Source: Sphingobacteriaceae bacterium
GTDB lineage: Bacteria > Bacteroidota > Bacteroidia > Sphingobacteriales > Sphingobacteriaceae
Assembly: GCA_947479815.1 (NCBI GenBank)
Contig: CANKAT010000001.1
Location: 33,482-97,481, forward strand
DNA length: 64,000 bases
Reading direction: 5' to 3'
Below the pieces are notes generated by a model. That model was not told the DNA's origin. It did not search any database and worked only from the letters and a program-made list of their open reading frames with translations. Positions 1 to 7,579 of this stretch are shown here, in pieces. The translations under genes were made by a program, and so were the position numbers. Position 1 is the stretch's first letter. Each line of letters begins with the position of its first letter.

Positions 1-578
1 GTGACCAATCCTCCAAGTATCAAAAACACAACCTGAATCACATCGGTATAGCCAATCACATTCATCCCCCCAAGGGTAATAATAACCGCAAATACTGCCA
101 GAGCAATCATACAAAGTCCGAAATCAAGTCCTGAAATACTACTGATTGCCAGCGCCCCCAAAAAGAGTATTGAGGTAAGATTGACAACCACATATAAGAG
201 CAGCCAAAATACCGCCATGATCATAGCCACTGTATCGTTATACCTCGTTTTAAGAAACTGAGGCATAGTGTAGATCTTATTCTTAAGATAGATAGGAATG
301 AAAAAAACCGCTACAATGAGCAGGGTTATTGCCGCGAGCCATTCATAGGCTGCTATGGCAAGTCCCATGGTAAATCCAGATCCGCTCATACCAATGAATT
401 GTTCGGCTGAGATATTAGATGCAATCAATGATGCACCAATTGCCCACCAAGTGAGCGAGTCTTTGGCAAGAAAATAATCTTTAGAATCTTCATGCTTCTT
501 TTTCTTGTAGACGTACCAGCCGTAGGTACTTACAATAATGAAATAAATAAAGAATACTATATAGTCAGGAGTTTTCAT
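1..578 (-). CDS. sodium/solute symporter (SSS family), 5' part only
   Basis: This is the N-terminal 192 codons of a Na+/solute symporter of the SGLT-like SSS family; the gene runs out of the window at base 1. Reading from the ATG at 576-578, the protein starts MKTPDYIVFFIYF, a first membrane helix, then a basic loop KKKKHEDS. The family core follows: DYFLAKDSLTWWAIGAS, the SNISAEQFIG motif of TM helix 2, and GGMNVIGYTDVIQ, typical of sugar-transporting members. At least four hydrophobic segments are visible. The substrate cannot be told from this part; a sugar or polyol would suit the neighbourhood. It lies downstream of ansA on the same strand with about 170 bp between, so it may be a separate unit. 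Confidence 0.9.
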   Translation of the reverse strand, partial: MKTPDYIVFFIYFIIVSTYGWYVYKKKKHEDSKDYFLAKDSLTWWAIGASLIASNISAEQFIGMSGSGFTMGLAIAAYEWLAAITLLIVAVFFIPIYLKNKIYTMPQFLKTRYNDTVAMIMAVFWLLLYVVVNLTSILFLGALAISSISGLDFGLCMIALAVFAVIITLGGMNVIGYTDVIQVVFLILGGLV

Positions 579-726
579 ATGCTTAACAGATTGAATGATT
601 AAACCTATTAAAAATTTTGCAATATTTTACCCGCATAAAGTGTGATAAAAAATAAAGAATAAGAATTGGCGAAGTTAGAATGAAACATAGCGTTCATTTT
701 CAAAATCATGTAGAAGAAATTGTTCT

Positions 727-746
727 TAATTAGAATCGGCTAATTA
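727..746 (-). terminator. weak hairpin after ansA
   Basis: A perfect 7-bp inverted repeat (TAATTAG, 6-nt loop, CTAATTA) lies just beyond the ansA stop codon. It is AT-rich, with only a short T-rich tail on the minus strand, so it is at best a weak terminator between ansA and the symporter gene. Confidence 0.3.
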
Positions 747-751
747 TGTTT

Positions 752-1771
752 TTAATAAACAGTTAACTCCCCGCGCAAATCAGTTTCAAGGTATTCAGCA
801 ATTTTTTTATTGCTTTTTACATTGCCTAAGAGGTACATCAGCTTGGTTACAGCAGCCTCAAAGGTCATGTCAAAACCACTTACTACACCCATTTCCAGAA
901 GTTTTCTACTGGTTTCATAGCGTCCCAGCTCTACAGTTCCTACCTTGCACTGCGAAATATTAAGGATTAGCTTTCCTCCATCTATTGCTTCTTTCAATAA
1001 ATCAAGAAACCATTGTTGAGTGGATGTATTGCCTGAGCCGAAGGTTTCCATGATCACTGCCTTGCATTCTGCAGAAAGGGCAGACTTCACTATTGCCGGA
1101 CTAATACCGGGATATAATTTCAGAATGCCGATGGCACTATCCAGTTTAGTATGAAATTTGACCGGTTCTATACTTGGTTTCAGGATGACATTCTTATTGA
1201 ACTTCAGATAAACACCGGCTTCGGCAAGAATGGGGTAGTTTGGAGATCTAAAGGCTTCAAACTTCTCTGAATTATATTTAAAAGAACGGTTAGCCCTAAA
1301 AAGTTTATAATCAAAATAGATGCATACTTCGGGCACCATTGATTTTCCTTTTCGCTTTTCTGCTGCGATTTCAAGAGCTGTAATCAAATTTTCCTTGGCA
1401 TCTGTACGAATTCCATTGACAGGAAGCTGCGAACCCGTAAAAATTACTGGTTTACCTAAGTTTTCAATCATAAAACTCAAAGCCGATGCCGTGTACGACA
1501 TGGTGTCTGAACCGTGAAGCACAACAAATCCATCGTAATGCTCATATTCCTTTTTAATCAGTTGAGCAAGTTCTTTATAAACCTCGGGGCTCATATTTGA
1601 AGAATCGATCAGAGGATCAAATGAATGGACTTTAAACTGATATTTCAGCCTCTTAAGTTCGGGCACATGATCTGTGATCTGCTCAAAATTGAAAGGTACA
1701 AGTACCCCCGATTTTGGATCATTAATCATACCGATAGTTCCGCCGGTATAGATAATCAGAACATTAGTCAT
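752..1771 (-). CDS. ansA: type I (cytoplasmic) L-asparaginase
   Basis: The gene encodes a 339-residue L-asparaginase that hydrolyses L-asparagine to aspartate and ammonia. The first catalytic threonine motif, TGGTIG, is at residues 9-14, and the second, HGSDTM, near residue 86 supplies the Thr/Asp of the active site. GSQLPVNGIRTDAKEN near residue 115 is the usual family signature. There is no signal peptide, which fits the cytoplasmic type I enzyme (the E. coli AnsA lineage) rather than the periplasmic type II. The length is normal. The ATG at 1769-1771 is the only sensible start because the TGGT strand begins right after it. It appears monocistronic. The call is firm; the gene is probably unrelated to the catabolic locus downstream. 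Confidence 0.95.
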   Translation of the reverse strand: MTNVLIIYTGGTIGMINDPKSGVLVPFNFEQITDHVPELKRLKYQFKVHSFDPLIDSSNMSPEVYKELAQLIKKEYEHYDGFVVLHGSDTMSYTASALSFMIENLGKPVIFTGSQLPVNGIRTDAKENLITALEIAAEKRKGKSMVPEVCIYFDYKLFRANRSFKYNSEKFEAFRSPNYPILAEAGVYLKFNKNVILKPSIEPVKFHTKLDSAIGILKLYPGISPAIVKSALSAECKAVIMETFGSGNTSTQQWFLDLLKEAIDGGKLILNISQCKVGTVELGRYETSRKLLEMGVVSGFDMTFEAAVTKLMYLLGNVKSNKKIAEYLETDLRGELTVY

Positions 1772-1886
1772 GGAATATTTTATTATTTGTTAGGAACAGT
1801 AAAGATATAAAAAGTGCTCAAATGAGACTATTTAAGGTGCAATTTTTGATTTTTTTTAAAACAATGTTTACAATTATTATTCATCT

Positions 1887-1910
1887 AAGGTAGGTAGCTA
1901 ACTCCAAGCA
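1887..1910 (+). repeat. 24-bp direct repeat, copy 1
   Basis: The 24-bp repeat carries the core GGTAGCTAACTCCAAGCA. A second copy at 2514-2537 differs at one base (position 5, T here and C there). The two copies bracket about 600 bp of GC-richer, gene-free DNA. Confidence 0.75.
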
Positions 1911-2256
1911 CAGGAAAACTTAGTTCAATCTTAAACAAATCGTCCATTCACTGAACTACTTTTAATAGAAAGAAATATTAGCGCTTGTGCAGCATTTTTT
2001 TTACTATTTAAATAGGCTTTAAATAAATTCGTGCGAATTCTATGAAGGTCTCTCACCTGCTAAAGGGCAGGTTTCGGGATGACATTTGCTTTAAATTTAA
2101 TTAATTTTTTTAAGCTCTATTCAGATGTAATCCCTGCCTACTAGCAGGCAATGCCGCGCAAAACGGTTAATCCAATTATTTTTATCCGACACGCTCGCTC
2201 CAAAGGAGTCCTACGTACACAGACCTTTAATAACCGATCTTCCGTCACGTCCCGTA

Positions 2257-2291
2257 CCGATAGCTATCGGGAGCTATCGGGAGCTATCGGG
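2257..2291 (+). repeat. palindrome plus 10-bp tandem repeat
   Basis: The perfect palindrome CCGATAGCTATCGG (2257-2270) runs into three tandem copies of a 10-mer, AGCTATCGGG (about 2262-2291). The same palindrome, extended to 16 bp, occurs again at 44045-44060, so it looks like an iterated genome word rather than a local accident. Confidence 0.75.
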
Positions 2292-2513
2292 ATCTGTTGC
2301 GGCACGCACTCCATTGGCCAACCCACTGCCTTTCATAGCAGCAGGCGCAGCGGTAGCATTTATTCGGTGTAGTTTATTGTTTTTTAAAGGTACTCATGGT
2401 CTCGTCGTACCGCCTCGGCATGGGTACTTTTTTGCCCGTCCGAACGGATTCATCCGGGCGGGCTACAGAAAAAGAACTAGGCCCCCGAGGCTATGAGCGG
2501 AATGAAATTATGA

Positions 2514-2537
2514 AAGGCAGGTAGCTAACTCCAAGCA
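2514..2537 (+). repeat. 24-bp direct repeat, copy 2
   Basis: This is the second copy of the repeat at 1887-1910, with 23 of 24 bases identical. It lies just past the 3' end of the araC-type gene on the other strand. Confidence 0.75.
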
Positions 2538-2566
2538 TAAAGGAATATAAAAAGTGTATTTAGGCA

Positions 2567-3502
2567 TCAGGCAAATTCAGATGAAGTTCTATTTGAAATC
2601 ACGACCCATTTTCCGCTATTCCCCACTTGAGGGACATTAATGTTTGATGTTTTTCGGTATTCACTTGGTGTCATATTTTTAATCTTCCTGAATTGTCTAT
2701 TAAAATTTGCCAGATTATTAAACCCACATTTATATGCAATTTCAACTACATACTCTTCATGCTCACCTAATAACTTACATGCATGGCCAACTCTTACTTT
2801 ATTCAAATACTCAACAAATGTAACCCTATAATGTTCTTTAAAATAATTGCAAAAAGTACTGACGGCCATATTCGCAACAGATGCAACCTCATTAAGGGTT
2901 ATATCGCGATCAAAGTTTCGCAGGATGTAGGCATTAACCTTACTAAATTTATCTGAACAATCTAATAACCCTTGTTTTAAGTAGCCCGGACTTGCAAGAA
3001 GGTCATATTCATTATTAGCACAAAGGATATCAAAAATTGTCAGTAGTGAAGCCAGCCGCAATACCCCACTCATATTCTGCATTTCATGCATTAAAGCAGC
3101 AATTTTATTCCGTGTATTACCTTTAATTACAATTCCATGTTTGGATAGTTTCAAAAGATTGTTAATAGGTTCCATCTCGGGAAGATTAAAAAAATCAGGC
3201 CCTAAGAAATTTTCAACAAAATGAATCACAGTTGCTTCAGCAGTTAGATTTCTCTTCCCCTTAAAATATTGAGGATCATTTGTCCAAAGATGCGGAAGTG
3301 AAGGCCCCATTAATACAAGGTCGCCCTCCATAAAATAACCGATATGATCACCAACTTGCCGCATACCCGTACTTCTATTGACTAACACTAATTCAAATTC
3401 AGAGTGATAATGCCATGGGCAAGGGAAATATGGACCTTCTTCCTTAAATATTATGAAAGATTTATCTAATTCAAGCGGGATATGGTATTGTAAAGCTTTC
3501 AT
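2567..3502 (-). CDS. AraC-family transcriptional regulator
   Basis: This 311-residue regulator has an N-terminal cupin-like sensing domain (about residues 15-160, with the metal/sugar-pocket-like stretch CPWHYHSEFELV) and a C-terminal AraC/XylS double helix-turn-helix (about residues 195-290). In the DNA-binding domain, LNEVASVANMAVSTFCNYF is the first HTH, and VVEIAYKCGFNNLANFNRQF with the closing MTPSEYR signature is the second. It is divergent from the MFS gene. The shared intergenic region holds a direct repeat of AGTAT-type half-sites 21 bp apart, the spacing used by AraC dimers. The same motif occurs before four other units in the window, so this protein is the likely activator of the whole locus. 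The inducer is not known; a small sugar or polyol is the usual ligand type. Confidence 0.93.
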   Translation of the reverse strand: MKALQYHIPLELDKSFIIFKEEGPYFPCPWHYHSEFELVLVNRSTGMRQVGDHIGYFMEGDLVLMGPSLPHLWTNDPQYFKGKRNLTAEATVIHFVENFLGPDFFNLPEMEPINNLLKLSKHGIVIKGNTRNKIAALMHEMQNMSGVLRLASLLTIFDILCANNEYDLLASPGYLKQGLLDCSDKFSKVNAYILRNFDRDITLNEVASVANMAVSTFCNYFKEHYRVTFVEYLNKVRVGHACKLLGEHEEYVVEIAYKCGFNNLANFNRQFRKIKNMTPSEYRKTSNINVPQVGNSGKWVVISNRTSSEFA

Positions 3503-3850
3503 GATAAAATCATTTTAAGTTCTTAACCTAAATTAATGTAAAAAGGCAATAAAAATTGATTTATAGAAAATAGTATCAGGAATATAAACAAAAGTAGCAG
3601 GAAAATGGCCTCAAGCTAAATAGTTTTGAAACTTAGACATGTGTATAATACTTTTTTATTAAAATTCTTGATATAGAAAAAGACTATTTTTTTACCTTAA
3701 TTATACTTAATTGAAATTAAGCATATCTGACAGAACTTATTATGCATTATTAAATGAAAAATGTTATTTTTAAATAGCTAAATAAAGATATTGGAACAAT
3801 TTATTTCTATTTGAATAATACACTTAAAATAACTAGGTAAACAAACTATT
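3503..3850. other. 348-bp divergent control region
   Basis: This is the intergenic region between the divergent araC-type and MFS genes. It is very AT-rich and contains the AraC-type operator and -7 box listed separately (3572-3628). The implied MFS transcript has an untranslated leader of roughly 215 nt. I see no gene or RNA fold that I recognise in the remainder. Confidence 0.6.
3572..3628 (+). promoter_or_regulatory. putative AraC operator and promoter of the MFS gene
   Basis: The half-sites are AGTAT (3572-3576) and AGTAG (3593-3597), direct and exactly 21 bp apart. A perfect Bacteroidota -7 box, TAGTTTTG (3621-3628), starts 28 bp after the start of the second half-site. The stretch before the first half-site, ATTTATAGAAAATAGTAT, is identical over 18 bp to the corresponding (minus-strand) stretch of the site before the 36.4 kb gene. 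The orientation fits activation of the MFS gene. The site is also about 70 bp from the araC-type start, so autoregulation is possible. Confidence 0.75.
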
Positions 3851-5086
3851 ATGCAAGCACAAATCAAAACTAAATTATCAATCTTCATGTTTCTTCAATA
3901 TCTAATTTGGGGATCATGGTATGTGAGTATGGCAAGCTATTTAAGCAAAACACTACAGTTTAGCGGGGAGCAAATCGGACTAGCTTATGGCGCCTTTGCT
4001 ATTGGAGCTATGATCGCACCTTTCTTTGTTGGCTTAATCGCCGATCGGTATTTTGCATCTGAAAAGATATTGGCTTTTCTAGGTATTTTTGGCGGATTAC
4101 TCTTATTTCTGCTTCCTGAAATGACTACATTCGGAGGCTTCTACCCAATGTTGATACTGTATTGCTGTACTTATGTGCCTACTTTGGCACTTGGAAATTC
4201 AGTTTCGCTACACCACCTTGAAAACCCAAAACGCGATTTTCCATTAGTGAAAACTCTCTCAGCAGTAGGATGGATTGCTGCAGGATTAATGCTCAGCTTT
4301 GTATTTCATGGAGAACTTTCTGCCATACAGTTTTATGTTGCAGGAACAATATCAATACTATTCGGACTTTTCAGTCTTACTTTGCCCCATACTCCTCCGA
4401 TGAAAACCGGAAAAGATGTGAGTCTGGGAGAGATTCTTGGATTAGATGCCCTGGCCTTATTGAAAAAACCATCATTTGCCATCTTTATTGCGTGTATGTT
4501 CCTGATCTGCATACCCCTTTATTTCTACTTCGTAAACATGAACCTCTACGTTACGGAACTAGGCTGGACCAATTCGGCAGCAAAAATGTCGCTGGCACAG
4601 GTTTCAGATATATTATTCCTGATTTTATTACCAATCCTACTTAGCACTTTTGGATATAAGAAGACGATCTTCATCGGAATTTTAGCCTGGGCCGCACGTT
4701 ACTTCTTTCTAGCAGGAAGTGTTGACGCTGGAAATATGCAGACAACATTTGTATTCACAGCAATTCTGCTTCATGGTGTCTGCTACGACTTCCTATTCAT
4801 AGCCGGACAGTTATATGTAGATGGAGAAGCTAATGAGCGAATCAGAGGCGCTGCTCAGGGATTAATCGCATTCATACTTTGGGGTTTAGGAGCATTTGTA
4901 GGGACAAATTTGGCAGGTATTTCGCAGGCGGCTTATACGCTAGAAAATGCTAGTGGAACAATTGCACATGACTGGCAAGGCATCTGGATTTATCCTGCTT
5001 GGGGCTCTGTTGCTGTACTTTTGATTTTTGTAATTTTCTTCCGTGAACCTAAAAAAGTTGTGAAATTAGACGCTGAGAAAAGCTAA
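3851..5086 (+). CDS. MFS transporter, nucleoside:H+ symporter (NupG/XapB) type
   Basis: This 411-residue inner-membrane protein has about 12 hydrophobic helices. It resembles the nucleoside:H+ symporter branch of the MFS: the opening FMFLQYLIWGSWYVSMASYL, the loop FFVGLIADRYFASEKILA after helix 2, and the conserved helix GAAQGLIAFILWGLGAFVGTNLAG near residue 340 are characteristic. Bacteroidota members of this branch often sit in sugar-catabolism loci beside Gfo/Idh/MocA oxidoreductases, so the substrate may be a small sugar derivative rather than a nucleoside (inference). It is divergent from the araC-type gene and preceded by the 21-bp-phased operator. The ATG at 3851 opens directly onto the first amphipathic segment. 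The downstream oxidoreductase starts 77 bp later. Confidence 0.88.
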   Translation: MQAQIKTKLSIFMFLQYLIWGSWYVSMASYLSKTLQFSGEQIGLAYGAFAIGAMIAPFFVGLIADRYFASEKILAFLGIFGGLLLFLLPEMTTFGGFYPMLILYCCTYVPTLALGNSVSLHHLENPKRDFPLVKTLSAVGWIAAGLMLSFVFHGELSAIQFYVAGTISILFGLFSLTLPHTPPMKTGKDVSLGEILGLDALALLKKPSFAIFIACMFLICIPLYFYFVNMNLYVTELGWTNSAAKMSLAQVSDILFLILLPILLSTFGYKKTIFIGILAWAARYFFLAGSVDAGNMQTTFVFTAILLHGVCYDFLFIAGQLYVDGEANERIRGAAQGLIAFILWGLGAFVGTNLAGISQAAYTLENASGTIAHDWQGIWIYPAWGSVAVLLIFVIFFREPKKVVKLDAEKS

Positions 5087-5098
5087 GAATGGAACGTA

Positions 5099-5173
5099 AT
5101 TCATAATTCGTATTTCGTAATTCGTAATTCGTAATTCGTAATTGAAAACTAATAATTCGTAATTGAAAACTAA
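5099..5173 (+). repeat. short-word tandem repeat array (GTAATTC type)
   Basis: The array is built from 7-mers of the type GTAATTC and ends in two exact 20-bp copies (5133-5152 and 5154-5173) of the word AATTCGTAATTGAAAACTAA. It fills the gap between the MFS gene and the next gene, and its last copy supplies that gene's TTG start codon. Confidence 0.85.
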
Positions 5174-6155
5174 AATTCGCTGGGGGGTACTTAGCACCGC
5201 CAAAATAGGTGTAGTAAAAGTTATTCCCGCTATGCAAAAGGGGAAATACTGTGAAATTACTGCGATAGCCTCCCGAGGTTTGAATGAGGCAAAAAAAGTG
5301 GCAGATTCGCTTGGAATTCCAAAAGCTTACGGTTCATACGAAGAACTCCTTTCTGAGCCTATGGTAGATGCAGTATATATTCCTTTACCTAACCATTTGC
5401 ATGTAGAATGGGCTATTAGGGCCATGGAGGCCGGAAAACATGTGCTACTAGAGAAGCCAGTTGGCCTCACCAGTAAGCAGGCTGAAAGCTTAATACAGGT
5501 TTCGAAAGGCAAACCCCAGTTAAAAATAATGGAAGGGTTTATGTACCGTCATCATCCTCAGTGGCAAAAAGCTAAAGAGCTGGTTGAAGATGGACAAATT
5601 GGAACACTTAAATCTATCCAGTCATTCTTTTCGTATCACAATACAGATCCAAGCAATATTCGTCATAATCCGGATTTTGGAGGGGGTGGCCTGATGGATA
5701 TTGGCTGCTATTGCATTTCCTTGTCACGGTTTATTTTTGGTAAAGAGCCCAAACGAGTTAATGGACTTGTTGAGTTCGATCCGATATTTAAAACAGATCG
5801 GATGGCTTCTGGAATACTTGATTTTTCATGTGGAATTTCCACATTTACCTGTTCAACGCAATTAATGCCCTATCAGAGGGTAAATATTTTTGGGGATGCG
5901 GGGAGTATAGAAATAGAAATTCCGTTTAATGCTCCACCAGACAAACCAACCAGGTTATGGATAAATACCTCAGAAGGCACTAAGGAAATTATCTTTGATA
6001 TCTGTGACCAATACACCATTCAGGGCGATCTCTTCTCGAAGGCGATTCTGGATAACACAGTGGTTCCTACCCCGCTTGGAGACGCACTTCATAACATGCT
6101 GGTGATTGAAGCTGTTTTTAAGAGTTCTGAAAGTGGGGAATGGGTAAGTATTTGA
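5163..6155 (+). CDS. Gfo/Idh/MocA family oxidoreductase (cytoplasmic)
   Basis: This 330-residue NAD(P)-dependent oxidoreductase has an N-terminal Rossmann fold (residues 5-125) and a C-terminal alpha/beta domain. The nucleotide-binding start is WGVLSTAKIG, and the EKP motif with the catalytic Lys is in LLEKPVG near residue 98. GGGLMDIGCYCI near residue 178 is typical of the dihydrodiol dehydrogenase/glucose-fructose oxidoreductase branch. The start is unusual: an in-frame TAA (5160-5162) lies immediately before the TTG at 5163, and no ATG precedes the Rossmann strand, so TTG is the only fitting start. That TTG lies in a 20-bp repeat. The gene is probably cotranscribed with the MFS gene. Likely role: reversible oxidation of a sugar or keto-sugar. 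Confidence 0.9.
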   Translation: MKTKIRWGVLSTAKIGVVKVIPAMQKGKYCEITAIASRGLNEAKKVADSLGIPKAYGSYEELLSEPMVDAVYIPLPNHLHVEWAIRAMEAGKHVLLEKPVGLTSKQAESLIQVSKGKPQLKIMEGFMYRHHPQWQKAKELVEDGQIGTLKSIQSFFSYHNTDPSNIRHNPDFGGGGLMDIGCYCISLSRFIFGKEPKRVNGLVEFDPIFKTDRMASGILDFSCGISTFTCSTQLMPYQRVNIFGDAGSIEIEIPFNAPPDKPTRLWINTSEGTKEIIFDICDQYTIQGDLFSKAILDNTVVPTPLGDALHNMLVIEAVFKSSESGEWVSI

Positions 6156-6203
6156 GATATTTTCTTCTATTGAATTTTAAATGTTCTGTAAATCAATAAT
6201 TGA

Positions 6204-7490
6204 TTAAGTCAAATCCCATTCCTTCCGCTTTTCTACTGACAATAAGCTGTTTGCTTCGCGATCTCCTTTAAATTTCTCTCTATTCTCGCTCCATTCAAGC
6301 TTTCTACCCACTTTATAGGAGATAAGTCCTAACTGCATTGGCAGTGTAAGTTTGCGAGCATATTCCAAATTAGATTCTGGTTGTGTACGTGATTTAACTG
6401 CATTCACAAAATTCTGCTGATGACCTGGCGAACGCTCAACGGTGATCGGAACTTTAGTTAAATCAAGTATTAGCTCTCCGCCTATTCTAACCTCATGCGT
6501 ATTATAATCACAAATCAACGTACCTTTTTCACCCTCAAAATAAGCGCCGATATTACTACGGCTGGCCGCTCCAGGTACATTAGGTGCCTGACTGGTCCAG
6601 AAAATATTTAAATTTTCGTATTCATAGTCCACATCAATCCAACGCTGAACATTAGAAATTCCTGTATTTTGTTCACCTCTGGCATTGATGCTTTTCAATC
6701 CTTGAGGTTGTAGAGCCCAAAAAGCTACGTCGGCAATATGCGACCAGAAATCGCCAAAAACACCGCCGCCATAATCAGAGAAATAGCGCCAATTAAAATG
6801 ACAGCGCTGTGGATCATACTCCGATAATGGAGCTGGGCCAAGCCACATATCCCAATCCAGATTCTTTGGAGCCGGCTGATATGCTGCCGGACCAAAATCA
6901 GGAGGAAAACCAGATTTCCATAAGCGAACCGTATGAACTTTACCCAAAATACCAGAACGAACCAACTCCACAACGCGATGATAATTATCACCCGCATGAA
7001 TCTGGGTACCCAATTGAAAAACCCTATCGTACCGATTTAGATTCTTAAGCATCTCCTGCCCTCCCCGAACATCATGAGATAACGGTTTTTCACAATAAAC
7101 ATCTTTACCAGCCTTAAACGCAAGAGTAGCAACTTGACTATGCCAATGGTCTGGTGTAGCACAGCTTATCGCATCAATATCCTTGCGATCAAGTATATGC
7201 CTGAAATCTTTGTAAGCCTGTGCTTTATGCCCGGGACGAAGCGTGTCCAGAGTTTTCATCGTGGAATCTAGATGAAGCTGATCCACGTCGCATAAGGCTA
7301 CTATTTCAACTTCCGGAATTGCTGCAAACCATTTCATATGCGCATTACCCATTCCACCAAGACCAATATGGGCAACTCGTAAGCGATCACTTGCAGCTAC
7401 CTTGCGCAGCATGTCAGGAAACATTAACATTCCCATCCCGGCAATGCTAGTTTTCTTGATAAATTCCCTTCGGTTTGAATTCAATTTCAT
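6204..7490 (-). CDS. Tat-exported Gfo/Idh/MocA family oxidoreductase
   Basis: This 428-residue oxidoreductase begins with a twin-arginine signal (NRREFIKK at residues 5-12, then a hydrophobic stretch), so it is probably folded with its cofactor and exported to the periplasm. The Rossmann start RVAHIGLGGMGNAH is near residue 38, and the catalytic YCEKPLS motif is near residue 135. GGGVFGDFWSHIADVAFW near residue 243 is typical of the large exported members found in Bacteroidota and Planctomycetota. It is the last gene of a minus-strand run with the two DUF1080 genes upstream. That pairing fits a 3-keto-sugar route in which one enzyme makes or reduces the keto group and DUF1080 cleaves the glycoside (inference). 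Confidence 0.92.
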   Translation of the reverse strand: MKLNSNRREFIKKTSIAGMGMLMFPDMLRKVAASDRLRVAHIGLGGMGNAHMKWFAAIPEVEIVALCDVDQLHLDSTMKTLDTLRPGHKAQAYKDFRHILDRKDIDAISCATPDHWHSQVATLAFKAGKDVYCEKPLSHDVRGGQEMLKNLNRYDRVFQLGTQIHAGDNYHRVVELVRSGILGKVHTVRLWKSGFPPDFGPAAYQPAPKNLDWDMWLGPAPLSEYDPQRCHFNWRYFSDYGGGVFGDFWSHIADVAFWALQPQGLKSINARGEQNTGISNVQRWIDVDYEYENLNIFWTSQAPNVPGAASRSNIGAYFEGEKGTLICDYNTHEVRIGGELILDLTKVPITVERSPGHQQNFVNAVKSRTQPESNLEYARKLTLPMQLGLISYKVGRKLEWSENREKFKGDREANSLLSVEKRKEWDLT

Positions 7491-7500
7491 ATAGATTTAG

Positions 7501-7530
7501 ATATGAGATATGAGATGTGAGATGTGAGAA
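7501..7530. repeat. ATATGAGAT / GATGTGAGA short-word tandem repeat
   Basis: The repeat holds short tandem copies of the words ATATGAGAT and GATGTGAGA in the 89-bp gap before the Gfo/Idh/MocA gene. A closely related array lies at 45251-45277 in another operon gap. Confidence 0.7.
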
Positions 7531-7579
7531 AGGCTCTTGGTCAAACACTCATTCCAAATAACATATTAACTAATTATAC

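Larger units (their letters stand above)
1772..2566. other. 795-bp gene-free structured region
   Basis: There is no convincing gene here. Short plus-strand ORFs (for example 2151-2372 and 2314-2496) have no recognisable domain and are rich in codons read out of palindromes. The segment 2041-2510 looks clearly GC-richer than its flanks and holds several hairpins: TGCCT/AGGCA near 2134-2149, AAAGGTACTCATG/CATGGGTACTTTT around 2384-2432, and GCCCGTCC/CCGGGCGGGC around 2434-2463. It is bounded by two near-identical 24-bp direct repeats. It may be the remains of a small mobile or repetitive element. Confidence 0.5.

Noticed and set aside
2257..2291. Possible CRISPR-like tandem repeat
   Set aside because: The unit is only 10 bp with no spacers, and no cas gene is in the window.
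2151..2496. Plus-strand ORFs of 60-73 codons in the repeat zone
   Set aside because: They read through palindromes and tandem repeats, have no domain or signal that I recognise, and have no convincing start context.
6156..6203. Bidirectional terminator between convergent genes
   Set aside because: Only a 5-7 bp AT-only inverted repeat (AATCAATAATTGATT) is present, too weak to call.
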